Assembly: GCF_002994745.2 (NCBI RefSeq)
Contig: NC_037092.1
Location: 11,088,501 to 11,152,500 of the forward strand
Length of the DNA stretch: 64,000 nucleotides
Origin: Rosa chinensis
Taxonomy: Eukaryota > Streptophyta > Magnoliopsida > Rosales > Rosaceae
Reading direction: 5' to 3'
Shown: piece by piece, positions 10,430 to 22,905 of the stretch
How the letters are laid out: each line of letters begins with the position of its first letter
Numbering within the stretch: position 1 is the stretch's first letter
The notes under the pieces: model-generated
The model's database searches: none
Seen by the model: only the letters and a program-made list of their open reading frames with translations
What the model was told of the DNA's origin: nothing
Translations under genes and position numbers: made by a program

Positions 10430-11755
10430 TTAATCAATAAGCAGCTCATTCCCATTTGAGTTGGAGCATAAAACCACACCTGCATTATTACCATCGGCTT
10501 TCTTAGGAGATAGTAAACGTGTCCAGCATCCAAACAGACGACCCTTCTTCTTTGGAGCTACTCCCATCGAAATTGGAACCTCCACCAACTCACCAAGTTG
10601 GAATTCCGGAGGGATAATTGCCAAACTAAGTTTAAATGCCTTTTTTCTCACACCTAAGCCTAAATTTGGACTTCTTCCAGCAGCAAGCCTAGTAGAAGGC
10701 CCAGCAGACCCCTCAAACCTAGTCAAACCTAAATCCTCTGGCCCACCATACCCATTCAAAGCCCCAGTCAAACCTGCGGTCAACCCTAATTCAAAATTAG
10801 GGTTTCCCGCTTGTTTTTCCGGAGTAGCCAACCTAGTTGTAGCTTTTGCAACCTCCAACACCGGTCCACCCAACGCCACCACCTGCTCTCCAGTCGCTTC
10901 CATCACCAGACACAGCACCGCCGACATCGCAGAAAGACCCGCCGGCCCCACAACTGCCTTCATAGAAGGTCGCGCTCTAGACGCCGAATCTAGACTGCCA
11001 CGGTTTGATGCCTCTCGGCCCGGCACCACCAGCGTGAGCATCTCCACCGCCATATATCCTCTTGTCACAAAGACCACCCCCATGGCCAAAAAACCCACAA
11101 GCCGCACAGAGCCCATGGCACTTCTCATACTACAATTCCACCATCACTGAAACACCCGGCGAGAACTCAAACCTCTGTCGCGCCCAGATCCACCGGCGAA
11201 CATCATGAATCACACGGATCCTCTGGACGGGATCCTTTCTCAGCACGGCTCCCTGGTCAACTCGAACAAAGTCCCCCAACTCCCATCCAATTAGGGTTAG
11301 GGCTTTCTCATTCCGCATCGCAATCCGCAACCCTTTCACAACCATCCACACCTAAGGAGATGCAGCCGCACCGCTTCTAGGGCAGAGACCCCATCATAGT
11401 CCGCCAGCAACAACATGGACTTATTGTAGAACCAAGGAACCCCCGAGAGTACCCGATTCTTCACCTCCATCTCCTTAAATTGGAAGACAAAGATGTCCTC
11501 CTCCTCTTGTTGAATTAGAACCCTCTCCTTCAATCCTCAAACATTGGAGATTGCCGCCGAGAACAATGAAAGCACCACCGCCTTCTTTGACAGAAGTCGA
11601 TCGCAGAGATAGAAAAAAGAATCGTGGATAGCATCCTCTCCACCAAGCAGGCTCACCATGGCCTCTTCTGACAGTGCTGAAGGAGCCACTGCCATCATCT
11701 TCTTACCAGACTTGATCAATTGGACAGCTAGAGGAAGAAACCCTAGCAAAGCCAA
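10430..11755 (-). pseudogene. LINE-type ORF1 (DUF4283) pseudogene
   Basis: Minus-strand frames read in order from 11755 to 10430. The first (11755-11537) has the Ser/Glu-rich N-terminus. The second (11533-11336) has FKEMEVKNRVLSGVPWFYNK, the DUF4283 signature. The third (11351-11130) has WELGDFVRVDQGAVLRKD and VIHDVRRWI, typical of the following beta-strand region. The fourth (11128-10430) is a Pro/Gly-rich tail. DUF4283 proteins are ORF1/gag-like products of plant non-LTR retrotransposons or their host-derived relatives. The frame is broken by stops at about 11534 and 11129 and a shift near 11340. No reverse transcriptase follows, and I see no zinc knuckle. Confidence 0.75.
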
Positions 11756-12109
11756 AGTCCCATAAATTTATATATTGGTTAATTCAGTTGAAACTAATGA
11801 GCAAATATTAGATTTTAAAGTATTTATTAATACTATAATTTGACTTTATTTATATAGATTATGAGATTATGTAATTTGCAAGCATTTTCTCTTGTATATT
11901 TTTGATAACTAAGAGAAGAGAAAATCCCCAAACTGGAAAAGAACCTTAATCTCATAATGACGTTATCCCATACAGAAGCTAGAGGGGACAATTGTAACAT
12001 ATCCGACCCAACTACCGAACTATGTAATGACACTTTCTATCGACAAATCAAATTGTATGCGACAGATTAACTTCGTGTCCTTAACTCTTACTAGTTGAAA
12101 ATATGAGAG
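11756..12109. other. Non-coding stretch, no feature recognised
   Basis: AT-rich spacer between two non-LTR-like repeats on opposite strands. Nothing recognisable. Confidence 0.5.
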
Positions 12110-13172
12110 CTCTCGCTCTCTCACCTCTGTGACGGCTAACCCTAGGGTTTGGCTTCGCGAACCTCTCTTCTTCAACCATCCAGTTGCTGCACCCTAATCT
12201 CAGCGTCTTGGCGTTGGGATTCACCCCCGACGAGTTTTGACCGTGTTGCTGCTACTCTCTATTTCAATAATGGTGGGGGACGCCGGCGTCGTGGTTTGGT
12301 GGATCCAAATCAGACATGGGATCCCGGTCCTTTCACGGGAAGAGGTCCTGAGTTCGGGTCTGCTCTGAGGGCGGTGATTCATGGGTGTTGATGGGTTATT
12401 TCAGCGATGGATGGTGACCCTATGGGTGGATCCTCTCCAGCGGCGGATCTAGTTGCTGCGGTCGGGTTTGGAGCCAGTGGGTTGGAGCGCTTGGGTCAAC
12501 AGATTGCTATGGGATTCCCATCCCAATGTCAGCCTAGCCTTGTCGGAGATGCAGCGGTGCTATTCTATGGGGTGGCATGGCGGATCTGGAAGGTTGGCCG
12601 GACGTCGGGATGAGGCCAGGGTGCCCAAGTGTTGGGGTGCCCATATCAGATTAAGTTGGGCCTGGGCTTTGTCAAGTTTGACCCGTCATATTTGAGTTTG
12701 GATTCGGGCCAGATTTGGATCCAAATTTGGGACCCGGGTCGTATTCAAATCCGGATCATGGATCCGAAACAGCTGCTCATATTGATCTGGTATTTATTCT
12801 GGTTCTTGGGAGTTCGTTTGCTAATTTTCGAGTTTCTGACACCCTCGGTTACTTTCGAACTCTCGGTGAGCGAATCATCTCTCCTAGGTGATCATATCAC
12901 CGGTTATGGCTACGGTTACAGTTACTATTATATTTATACTGCTCTCGTGACATATGCAGTGCAGCGATGTCGTCCGACATCAAGTCACATGGTTACCTTT
13001 TATTTTAGATGCGTCTGTGCATTTTGCTATTTATTGTTTTCCTCCTTTATAGATGCGTTTGTGCATCTTGTTATACTTTATTGTTTTTTCTTTCGATGCT
13101 TTTGCATTGCTCCATATACTTCTCAGTTTCATCTAATATAGTTTGTCATCTTTCCCTTAAAAAAAAAAAAAA
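12110..13172 (+). mobile_element. Probable poly(A)-ended retroposon, plus strand
   Basis: A GC-richer block begins with GAGAGCTCTCGCTCTCTCAC and CTAACCCTAGGG and ends in a 15-bp A run (13158-13172). The 3' part carries two and a half copies of a roughly 44-bp unit around GATGCGT(C/T)TGTGCAT (13008-13110). The layout resembles non-autonomous plant LINE derivatives. Frames of up to 170 codons inside it match nothing I know. I could not find a target-site duplication, so boundaries are approximate. Confidence 0.45.
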
Positions 13173-14305
13173 ACTCGGTAAGTCTTCAAATAATTAATTG
13201 TTATGTTACAAATTACAATAATAAAATAGTGGTTACACAATACCATGCTCCTCTCATTTGGGTTGGCAATGAATTTATTATTCACAGTCCTGTCCTTAAC
13301 TCTCTAATGATGTGTAACGCATTATTTGATTCCTTATCTTTTTTTTCTTTTTCTTTTCGATTCCTTATCTTTGATAAATTTGTTTGCCACACTCAGTGCA
13401 AGGGTGCCATCATGTGATTGCATCCTTGAAATTAAAAGCCTAATGCAAGCCTTGTATTCATCCAATACTAGTAATCTATTTGTATTTTTTAAGGTTTGGC
13501 CAGTGTGGAAAAAAGAAAAATCATGTATACAATAATTTCTTCTATACAATGATGGAAAAGGTCAAAAGGGCTCCAACTAATAGGTGGGAAAAATCCTTTT
13601 CAATATTGATAACAGCCATGTGAATTTAGAGTGTCAACTGTCATTGCTATCCAGATATATTAAGTAGTAGATTTTGTCAACATCGGCAACCACGCCCTTT
13701 TTCACACTATATTTCATCAATGAAACATTGACATTTCCTCTGGAGAAACAAAGAAAAAGGAAGGAAGAAATATATCCATGTGGATCATTTGAACAGTGGC
13801 AGAACTAAAAATGAATTTAAGTTAGAATGTCAATCATGCAATCATTTATACACTTCCTAGAAGGTCAACGATATAAACCTCAAGATATGAATAAATTTTG
13901 GAATGACCAAGTAAAATACATAAACTAAAAAATAAAACCCAAATCCTTACAGAATTTGGAGGACTTGGCTTCTAATTGCTTGAAACTTTTTTAGGAAAAT
14001 TCCTTGAAGAATTTTGAAAAGTTTTCCTTTTTATTTCCCAAATGATGAAAGATAAAAAGATTACATTTCTCAATGTATGGAGGTTGGCAGTTTGATAGCA
14101 ACAGTGTTTTCTTTCCAGGGAAGAAGAGAGCGGTCGTTATTTTGGACCGTGAGATTAATTCTGCGCGACGTGGATGTCCTCCCACGTCATCATTTATTAA
14201 TTCCAATCAATCACTTTTATGGAAAATAAAATAAAAACAAAACCAAAATAAAAAACCAAAAACAGAGTTGTAATTTTGTATCATCAACTTTCAACATTCA
14301 TCTCC
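13173..14305. other. Intergenic, upstream of the ARF-GAP gene
   Basis: AT-rich non-coding DNA. It must contain the promoter of the ARF-GAP gene, but I could not single out a convincing TATA box. A polypyrimidine (CT)n patch at 14306-14326 probably marks the transcript leader. Confidence 0.5.
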
Positions 14306-15216
14306 CACCTCCCTCTCTCTCTCTATTAAGTTTCTCTGAAGAAAAGATCATTCATTCCATAAAGGGCATTAATCATTTCCTCAATTCACTGGTAAAATGT
14401 TATCTGTTTCTTAGATCCTTTTACTCAATCCATTATTAGTTTCATTGTGAGGTTAGTTTTTTCTGGTATTGTCTCTGTCTATGTTTTTGTTTTTTTTTTT
14501 TTTCTCTTTGCTCCTGCGCGCCTTAATTGTAGAACCTCTGATTTAGCCAAGTTCTGTCCTTTAATGGTGTTTTCCATTGGTTTTGAATGAGCCCTTCATT
14601 GAAATACAATCATTTGTTTTGAAATCATTCAATTTGGTTTTGGTTTGCTATGTTCAATTGAAGCTTTCAAATTTTGGAACCCAACAATTTTGCAACCTGC
14701 ATGCCTATGATTATATGATCCCCTTTTTGTCTCTTTTAATCTGGGTAGCCAATATTTGGCAAAAAGTAAGATTCTTGGATTCTATGTGTTTGTGAAGTCT
14801 TCAGCATTTTTGGTTTACCTTAAAAGTTAATGTATTTTGTGCCTAACTACCTATGGATTTAGTTGGAATTTGATGTGGATGTTCCGATAATCAAACACCC
14901 GTTAATGGTTATTTCATGTTTTGGGAAATTCTTTGTTTTCAAACTGAACTTGTAACCACATATGTGTGGCAGTTTGCTTAATATGAGCTTACAAAATTAG
15001 CTTGATAGGAAATATATACTGAAACTGGGATTTATCTTTGATTTTTTTGGGTTGATAGCCTTTATGTAATCGAATGTAAAGTTTGAATCTTTTTATCCGG
15101 GTGGCTAGCTTTTTCTCGTTTAGCATCATTTTTGCTCAGATGGGTGTTTGACATGTCCTTTTGCAGGTCATTTTGTCCAGACTGGAAAGAATTCCTTCAT
15201 TGGATGATTGTAGCTT
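14306..15216 (+). other. 5' leader and 5'-UTR intron of the ARF-GAP gene
   Basis: A CT-rich leader is followed by a plausible donor (G/GTAAAA, GT at 14392) and an acceptor TTTTGCAG ending at 15166. This gives a 5'-UTR intron of about 775 bp; the coding exon then starts with 50 nt of leader before the ATG at 15217. Introns in plant 5' UTRs often raise expression. Confidence 0.6.
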
Positions 15217-18200
15217 ATGAGTAGAACCATGAATCACCGTCCAATGGAACTTGGGAGGCCTGCCTCAGGTATGCTTGTAGTACTTGAAGCGATAGTATGG
15301 TTACATAAACTGAAAATTTTCTCCCTCAGGTATGCTTGTAGTATTCTGGTAAAAGAAAAGGAGGGAAAACAAAAAACAAAAACAAAAACAAAAAAACAGA
15401 CATTGTCAGTACTTTCTAGTGTATCTTTGTGTGTGGACGATTTGCTGATTATACTGTTCTTATTCTGGCTTCTTGGACATTAATATATGCATTTGCAATC
15501 TTCATAAAAGCTACACCTTTTTAAGTTGGTACTTTAATCTACAAGTGAATGATATACTTGTTGCTGTACAGGTAAAAGAAAGTTAAAGGATTTATTGCTG
15601 CAAAAAGATAATCGCGCTTGTGCTGATTGTGGTGCTGCAGATCCTAAATGGGCGTAAGTTGTTTCCTCTTGATATCTTTATATATACTTTGTGTCAGTGC
15701 TTGTAATTCCCTATGTAGTACTGTTTGAGACATGCTTGTTTTATTTATATTTAAGATTAAGAGTTTAAAGATGAGTAGTTTTGCAAAGCTATTGACTGGC
15801 TTCCCATACATTTTTCCAGAAATTTGATATTAGACAAACTACTCTGATATAAAGAATCTATTTGTAATGCATTTGCAGATCAGCAAATATCGGAGTTTTT
15901 ATATGCTTAAAATGTTGTGGCGTGCACAGGAGTCTTGGTACACACATATCAAAGGTCAGTGCTCCTAATTTGTGGATGCCATCAATTTAATAGATGGGAT
16001 ACAGAAAGCCACATGTATATTGTAACTTGTACCTTCAGTTCATGTTCTATCAGCAAATATTTCAGAAAGAAATATGACATATGACATATTTGTTGGAAAT
16101 AGAATTCACTTGGCCCTAACAAAGATAGTTGGTTTGTTCTCAGCAAACATCCCCTTTGCTTCTTTCTTATATAGATCCTGTAAGAAACCACTTATTTACT
16201 AGTTAACTTCTCATTTTATTTGGAGTTTTCATTGCAGGATTTTATAAAACTAAATGTAAAGAAAAATTCAGAACCATGGATATCATTTAAAATATATGCA
16301 AGATTTTATCGGCAAAACACAGAAATTACACATTTGCATAGTCTTGACTTTTTGGGTATGACAAAGTTTTGAGCTCTAGTTATAGTACTCCTTATAAAAT
16401 GGAAAATGTAACTTCATGAACAAGAACAGTTGATTGATTCCATCTGCTTCAAAGAAGTTGATTAAATTTTTCAACATCAAGTTTCCTCTTTGGGTTGTTT
16501 GAGTGGCAATAATATATTCCAATCTTAGGGAAACTGTGGAAGTTTATTTATTTTCATTTATAATGAATATCTCTAATCTTAGCATCCTATTAGGATTTAG
16601 GAGAGACTATTCAGTCCGACCATGTGCTGGGCCCAACTTTGGCAGCACGTGGCAGGTTCATATGCTTGGCCCGATGAATTTTCATATGTATTATTTATTT
16701 GTCTCAATAAAATTTGAAATATCAGGTTTTGTCCGTGACACTGGATGAATGGTCCGATGATGAAATTGATGCTATGATGGAAGTTGGAGGGAATTCATCT
16801 GCTAACTCGATCTATGAGGCTTTTCTTCCAGAAGGATATTCAAAGCCTGGACCAGATGCTGGTCACGAGGAACGTTCAAAGTTCATCCGGTTAGTTATGA
16901 TATAGAATCTACCTTGAGCTTATTCAATGTTTGGCTCATTAGTCAGATTATTAAAGCAGTTGCATGATATTTCTTGTAGTTCAAAGTATGAGCTTCAAGA
17001 ATTTCTGAAACCTAGCTTGCGGATTAACTCAGCAAATAAAAGTCAAGAAACTCCAAAGATCTCTGTCCAAACAAGTTTTTCTAGAAAGATTATGGATAGT
17101 TTTCGGTCAAATTCTTCAAAGCCAGCGGTAAATTCTGTCTCTCCTTGTGTTCTGCCTTCAAATTATGCACAGAGTTATGGTGAAAATACGCATGAGTGAG
17201 GAGAGTGAGATAGACTTCTGTTCCACAATATATGTGGCAGCTGTTCCATGTTTATGTTGGTAGTAATAAGTCAATTACTTCATATGCATACCAGTTGCAT
17301 TTGGACCTTGGAGTAGTATCATAACCTTGGTTCATTTTATCTGAAATTTGTTACAGGATGGTATGGTAGAGTTCATTGGATTATTGAAGGTAAAGGTGCT
17401 TAAAGGGACAAATTTAGCTATCAGAGATATGATGACAAGTGACCCTTATGTCATCCTTACTCTTGGGCGTCAGGTTAGCCATCTTTCACATTTGCTTTTC
17501 CTTCATACTGAAGCTTCAGAATCGGCTGTCTTTTCCATGCATGAAGAAGTATATGTTCCTACTATCTTCCTGTCTCTAGATGTTACATCTTGTTACTCTT
17601 TTAAAGTGGCACCACTTCAATAAATCAGTGGTTGTTTTAAAATTCTTTATAGACTGGATTGATATATAAATCAAATGATTTAAACTGCGATTCACATCAG
17701 ACTGACATTTCTTTTTTTGATGATGACAATGTTGGTGATGATGTAGACTCTTCAGACAACTGTAGTAAAGAGTAACTTGAATCCAGTCTGGAATGAGGAG
17801 CTCATGTTGTCTGTTCCTCAGCGATATGGACCTTTACAGTTGGTAAGGATATCTAAGCCTTTATAAATGGCTCATTTTTCTGTGATAGAAATATCCGAAA
17901 GATATGGAAACACTTTCATGTATTACTGAGTTGGCATCTTGTTCTCTACATTTTCTTTTATGTTGTACCCACAGAATGGTCTACATGGCTTTTTAGGCAC
18001 ATCAGTCCTAGTTTCCAGATGTTTCTACAACTGGATTAGTCATTCATGTTCTTATTCTTCCATAATCAGTGGAAGCACTTCATATCCAACCGCCTTTAGT
18101 CCTATGTTAGCATGAATGTGGAGATTAGTGTTCATACAAGTTTGTGCTGAAGATTACAAAAAATATACCTACTGTAAAGGGCACCTGACCGTTTATCCAA

Positions 18201-18685
18201 TTTGTTCGAAAGATGCATAGAAGTTTATATGCCCAGTGAATGCCTTACTTAACATATGTGTGGACAGTTTTTTTTTCTTTCCCTTTTCACTTGTAAATTA
18301 TGGGAACATTGTTAGTGGATTAGCATTTGCCCAACGATCTAAACAGAAGCTCATCTTTTGTTACTTGGGAAGGAAGTGTCTAATATTATTTCTCACGTTA
18401 CAGCGAGTGTTTGATCACGACATGTTCTCAGCCGATGACATAATGGGAGAAGCAGAGATTGATCTTCAGCCCTTGATAACATCTGCAATGGCGTTTGGGG
18501 ATGCAGGAATGTTCGGGGATATGCAAATTGGAAAATGGCTGAAGTCAAACGACAACGCCCTCCTGGGCGATAGCACTGTCAACATTGTCGATGGGAAGGT
18601 AAAACAGGCGGTGTCCCTCAAGCTCCAGAATGTGGAATGTGGAGAACTAGATTTAGAACTAGAGTGGATGCCTCTTGAGCAATAG
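15217..18685 (+). CDS. AGD12: ARF GTPase-activating protein with C2 domain (AGD12/ZAC type)
   Basis: Predicted 338 residues, like Arabidopsis AGD12. Exons: 15217-15268, 15572-15653, 15879-15954, 16726-16889, 16980-17127, 17357-17473, 17747-17842, 18404-18685; all introns GT-AG and frame maintained. The N-terminal ArfGAP domain has the zinc finger CX2CX16CX2C (Cys34, 37, 54, 57) and the catalytic arginine in VHRSLG (Arg62). A C2 domain starts near residue 180 with [11 protein letters not shown] and continues with [16 protein letters not shown], giving the Asp residues expected to bind calcium. The ending [14 protein letters not shown] is typical of this subfamily. The protein should stimulate GTP hydrolysis by ARF GTPases at membranes in vesicle traffic, with C2 lipid binding. 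The gene looks intact. The exact paralogue (AGD11, 12 or 13) is not certain. Confidence 0.92.
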
Positions 18686-20408
18686 GTAAATATATTAATT
18701 ATTCTTCCCCATTTTTCTTAATAAGATCTGTAATTTTGGTTGAGCTGTTGGTTTGGAATGGCACCATAGAATTGTGTCTCCATTCTCTCCTCTATTTGTT
18801 TATATATATTGAGTCCCTCATTTGATTGACAAAAATCACAGCACAAGCCTCCTTTGTACACATTGCTTTTTCTTTGTGCCAATGACTGTTGTAATCTATG
18901 ATTTGCCTTCATTTTCTTCAATGATTTCAATGAAATTGTTATTTCTGGTGGACAGGAAAGAAAAAAAGAAAAGAAAAGGAAGAGTTACCCTTTATTTTGT
19001 TCAGTGACTCCAATGAAATTTTTACTGTGTAGCCTCTGAATTGGAGACAAAAAGTCAAAAGAATAGAAAGAAAGGAAAAAAAAATGTGGTGGGGGGAAGG
19101 GTATTGTGCCATAAGTTAGAACCAAATTTGTTATTCCTTGACTCGTAAGTTCTTTATATTATACCTCCAATTCAGGATTTTTCATTTATAAAGAAAGAGA
19201 TTGATGTTACGACTTATGAAATATGGTCGGCGAGTTCTTGCTAATTGAAAAAATGGTGGAGAGGATTTATTCTGTTGTAGTTGTGCTTTAGAAAAGGGGA
19301 GCGAATCCAATTCTTGTTCAAAGATTCAAAGCAATCAACCATTTCTTTCTGTGGTTCTTCATCGTCATTATCATTTATATTCATGCACAGGACCCCATCA
19401 TCATCAAGATTATGGATTAAGTCCATCTTTAAGCACTGTTCAGTGGTCCAGAAACTAATGCAATTCAACAATGTGAGCTGGATTTAAGCTATACCAGCCG
19501 ACAATCTCCTTCAATTTCTTAATAATTGTGATTTAAGAATTATATCCTAGCTTATGAATAAATACCACTTAGTCCAGAACCCAGACCACCGACCCTCTTA
19601 TACCTTGCAATCAAAGTGGTGGTTGGTTCCATTATCTTACAAGAAGTAATAGCATCACTATACAAATTTAATGAGGCACTGTTGCTTGACAATTTGTATA
19701 TGGTTTCCGAAAATGATTTGAAAGCAACTGTAGGTGGATTCGATTCCCATTAAATTCAGATCTAATCGATAGATTAAGACATTCGAGATTTCATAAAGTA
19801 CAGAATACTTGACATATTCTATGTAAAATGTTATCAAAAATATCACAAATTAGATTCAAACTAAGTAGATATTAAACCGATTTTCGTTTTCTTTTAAACT
19901 TCACGACGATAGTTTAGTGTTTCTCCCACATAATCAATAACGAAGCAATGTACACTTTTAAATCATGATGACCAGAGTTTGTAGCGCCAAGTGATTAACA
20001 ACATTTACCTATCCAAGATCGAGTCCCCAATATTGTTTAATAATAATGTGTATTATATATTTATATTGTCACATATATTAAATAACATACATACAGTCTA
20101 GTGATAAGTCATTTCTGTCCAACAAAATATCAATAAAGATTTCAAATTCAAAAACTATCTCCAACATCAAACTGATGTGATACATACTAAATCAGAAGAA
20201 TTTCATGAAATGTTTCCTAATAATAACCGATCAAACCCAAACTTCCCAGAAATGGGACTAATCAAACATCTCAAAACCTGATCTACCTTTAATTAGTTTA
20301 TTTACATATACATGAAAAACATAAAATTAGCAAATAGCAGTGGAAAATTAAAGGGAAACAAAAAACAGAGATCCGACGAACCCGTGATTATTGCGTCATC
20401 ACCAAGCT
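18686..20408. other. Intergenic: 3' ends of two genes
   Basis: Contains the 3' UTR of the ARF-GAP gene (to roughly 18,950) and the 3' UTR of the minus-strand membrane-protein gene. A 76-codon minus-strand frame at 19241-19471 is acidic and unrecognised; I do not call it a gene. Confidence 0.5.
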
Positions 20409-20849
20409 TCAGGAAGAAGGAAGGGATGAAGCTTTGCGCTTTCGGTACCTCAAGAGATAAACAAAAGCGGAGGCCACAAAGAGAACGACACCTGTAATCC
20501 CACAAATCAAGCTCACCACAACCAGCACGTCCCTCACGTGATCCCTCCCCCGCCCACGTGCGTTCACTCCCTCCCACCACGACGTGTCGTTCGAGTTCAT
20601 CGCCTTCGGCAATGCCACCCCTCCCGACTCTCCTCCCCCTCCTCCTCCTCCTCCTCCTCCTCCTCCTCCGCTGAAGAACGACTTCGCCTCCTCCGGCGCC
20701 GCCGACGTGTTCCCCGCCGGCGTGTACACCAGGCCGTGATCGGAAGGCCGCAGCTCCCGGGCTTCCGATCCCATCGCCATCACCATCACCATCACCAACG
20801 CCGTGATCGTTGCGCTGAGTTTTACTGAACCCCCCATCTCTCTCTTCAT
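20409..20849 (-). CDS. Small single-pass membrane protein with poly-glycine tract
   Basis: 146 codons, no intron. Residues 1-30 form a signal peptide (hydrophobic ALVMVMVMAMG, likely cleavage after SEA). The lumenal or extracellular part has RELRPSDHGLVYTP, a run of 13 glycines at 61-73 encoded by a (CTC)n tract, two N-glycosylation sequons (NTS at 47, NDT at 87) and a Trp-Trp pair. A transmembrane segment spans about 108-133 (VLVVVSLICGITGVVLFV), followed by a short basic tail YRKRKASSLPSS. The topology is type I, probably plasma membrane. Proteins with this ELRPSDHGL plus C-terminal TM layout exist across plants, but I know no function. An alternative ATG is at residue 5. Confidence 0.78.
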   Translation of the reverse strand: MKREMGGSVKLSATITALVMVMVMAMGSEARELRPSDHGLVYTPAGNTSAAPEEAKSFFSGGGGGGGGGGGGGESGGVALPKAMNSNDTSWWEGVNARGRGRDHVRDVLVVVSLICGITGVVLFVASAFVYLLRYRKRKASSLPSS

Positions 20850-20922
20850 CTGTATTCTTCAGACGCGAACGGTGAAGTTTTAGAAGAGTGGTGGGGAGCT
20901 GGGAAGTGGGTTTTTGGGGGAG

Positions 20923-20928
20923 TATATA
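20923..20928 (-). promoter_or_regulatory. TATA box of the membrane-protein gene
   Basis: On the minus strand CATATATACT lies about 75 bp upstream of the ATG at 20849, a normal position for a plant TATA box with a short leader. Confidence 0.6.
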
Positions 20929-21344
20929 TGGAGAAACTGTGGGGGGGGCTTGTGGTCTGTTGTCGGAGACTGGAAACCAGTGAGGGGAGAAGAAGAGAAG
21001 TGTTTGTATATCTATATATATATATATATGATGAGTGGGAGTGATATAATATATTGATTGATGTTGTTTTCTCTTTTCCTTTTCCTAAATATATCGCCGT
21101 CTGGTTTTTTGTCGACTAATAGTAGACTACAGACTACTACGCCAACAACCATTGAGCTCTCACACTCCACCAACCTGGAAAGCACACGGGTTTTTTTTAC
21201 TTTTTACGGCTTAGTTGAAAGTTGAGAAATTTTGTCATTGAAATTTTTTGGTGGGAAATGGGAGTGTCTTCTGTGTTTAAAGTTACTATGAGATTATAAG
21301 CGATGACTTCATTTTGTTATATAATTTATCAAATACTTGATGTT

Positions 21345-21550
21345 TAGGGTTATGGGGATATATCCGTCGATTGGTTTAAACGAGCTAGATACCTTAACGA
21401 TCATCAATTTGGTTGAAAATTTGCAGAGATGATCTATACACTAGTAACTAAAAAGTGAACGGTCGAGATGTGGATATGCGACCAAAAAGCGACCCAAAAC
21501 TCGAAGTTCACACTTTAATTTCAAAGCGGAACTCCACTCTGAATAAAATA

Positions 21551-21560
<10 letters not shown>
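21345..21560. mobile_element. Single arm of the fold-back MITE family
   Basis: This segment is clearly related to the right arm of the 9669-10070 MITE. It shares GATTGGTTTAA, TGCAGAGATGATCTATACA and GAGATGTGGATATGCGACC in the same order. The opposite arm is absent, so it is a deletion derivative. It ends in GT/AT microsatellite like its relative. Confidence 0.75.

Positions 21561-21592
<32 letters not shown>
21551..21592. repeat. (GT)n(AT)n compound microsatellite
   Basis: TG units followed by TA units at the right edge of the MITE arm. Confidence 0.95.
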
Positions 21593-21596
<4 letters not shown>

Positions 21597-22892
21597 CAAA
21601 ACAAGATGGAGAGATTTTCAACTCACAAAGCTGCTAGATTTGAATCTCATATATTGTCCGTGAGCATGGTCTCTTTATGTGATTAAATGATGAGCTTTTT
21701 GGCTCATGTGGTATTGAAAGAAACTTCAATGCAACCATATTTATTTTAATGTTTTGGTTTTATATCTTCTCGATGTATTTTTCTTTAAAAAAAAGCAAAG
21801 TTTTTTCTAGCATGATCGAATTATAGACTCAAAGTCTTCGACTTTGACTTATTAGAAATAAAAAGATAAACTTGAATAAAAATGAGGCATAATTTGCAAC
21901 CATAAATCTTAAGTAGAGTGCAACAGTAATTACACTATAGTTGGGAGGATGAAATTACCTAATTGAAGAGGGTAAATGTTTAGTTATTCTATTGAATAGG
22001 TATGTAACAGAAAGAGTCAACGGTGGGTGGGCATGATTTAACTAGTTGCAACTTTTTGTTTGTGTCATGGTGAAGCTTGTGCTTTGTATAAAGGGCGGTT
22101 GTTTGGGGTCTCATCATATAAAGTTGGGGTTTTAGAAGGAAAAGAATAGTCTTATTTCATCTCTGACCTAAAAGTAAAGGAGTAAATTATCATGTGACTC
22201 ATCCTTCAATTATTCATCTGAATATGAAAGACCATATGCGTTATGGCGCTTTATATCCGGACTCGACTTAGAGGTTAAGTTTCATATATCTTATAATTAA
22301 TATTTTCTTGGATTCTCAAATCATCTTCAAACTTGAATAATTAACACTTGACCTTTTGGAGTTGGGTATAGTGTCCTATTCAATTTCATTAGTGGAAGAA
22401 TTAAGTTACACTAACTAAACTACAAGACTACAAGCACAAAAGAGAAAACTACAAGATGAAGAAGCACAAAAGAGAGATCTTAGTGCTTAAACGAACGCTC
22501 TCCCTGCGTGTATGAGTTTAGGCCGACCCATTGGCAATGTTCGATTGTTGTTGGCCGGTTCTCTCCAATATTAGAGATTGTTTGCTAGGATTTGTTGGTT
22601 TCACGGCTCACTAATGAGGGTGGTCAAATTATTCATCTGAGTTATGGAATTAGCATTGAAATCATTAATACGATTGAGCACAGCAGTTCAAAAAATCTTA
22701 TAATATCTAAACGTAAAAATTTTTTGCACGGAATTTGTAAAGTAAATTTTTTTTTTTTTTTTTGCGTAAGAGTAATAATTAAATATCAGATGGCTAATGC
22801 ATCGATCTTTCAACTGTCTTAGATGGGTTATAAGAAACTAAAGAAAGAAAAAAGGTTGAAAATTAGTACTGCTTACATGTGTTTTTCTTGTT
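21593..22892. other. Non-coding stretch, no feature recognised
   Basis: AT-rich DNA with a poly(T) run at 22747-22763. No conserved frame, RNA gene or terminal repeat seen. Confidence 0.5.
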
Positions 22893-22905
22893 TATCATTA
22901 ATCCG

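Noticed and set aside
18236..18685. 149-codon frame as a separate gene
   Set aside because: Its first 56 codons are intron; only 18404-18685 is the last ARF-GAP exon.
19241..19471. 76-codon acidic minus-strand frame
   Set aside because: Short, no homology I recognise, no promoter or splice context.
20538..20828. 96-codon plus-strand frame rich in Ser and Arg
   Set aside because: Exact antisense shadow of the membrane-protein gene caused by its triplet repeat and GC-rich codons.
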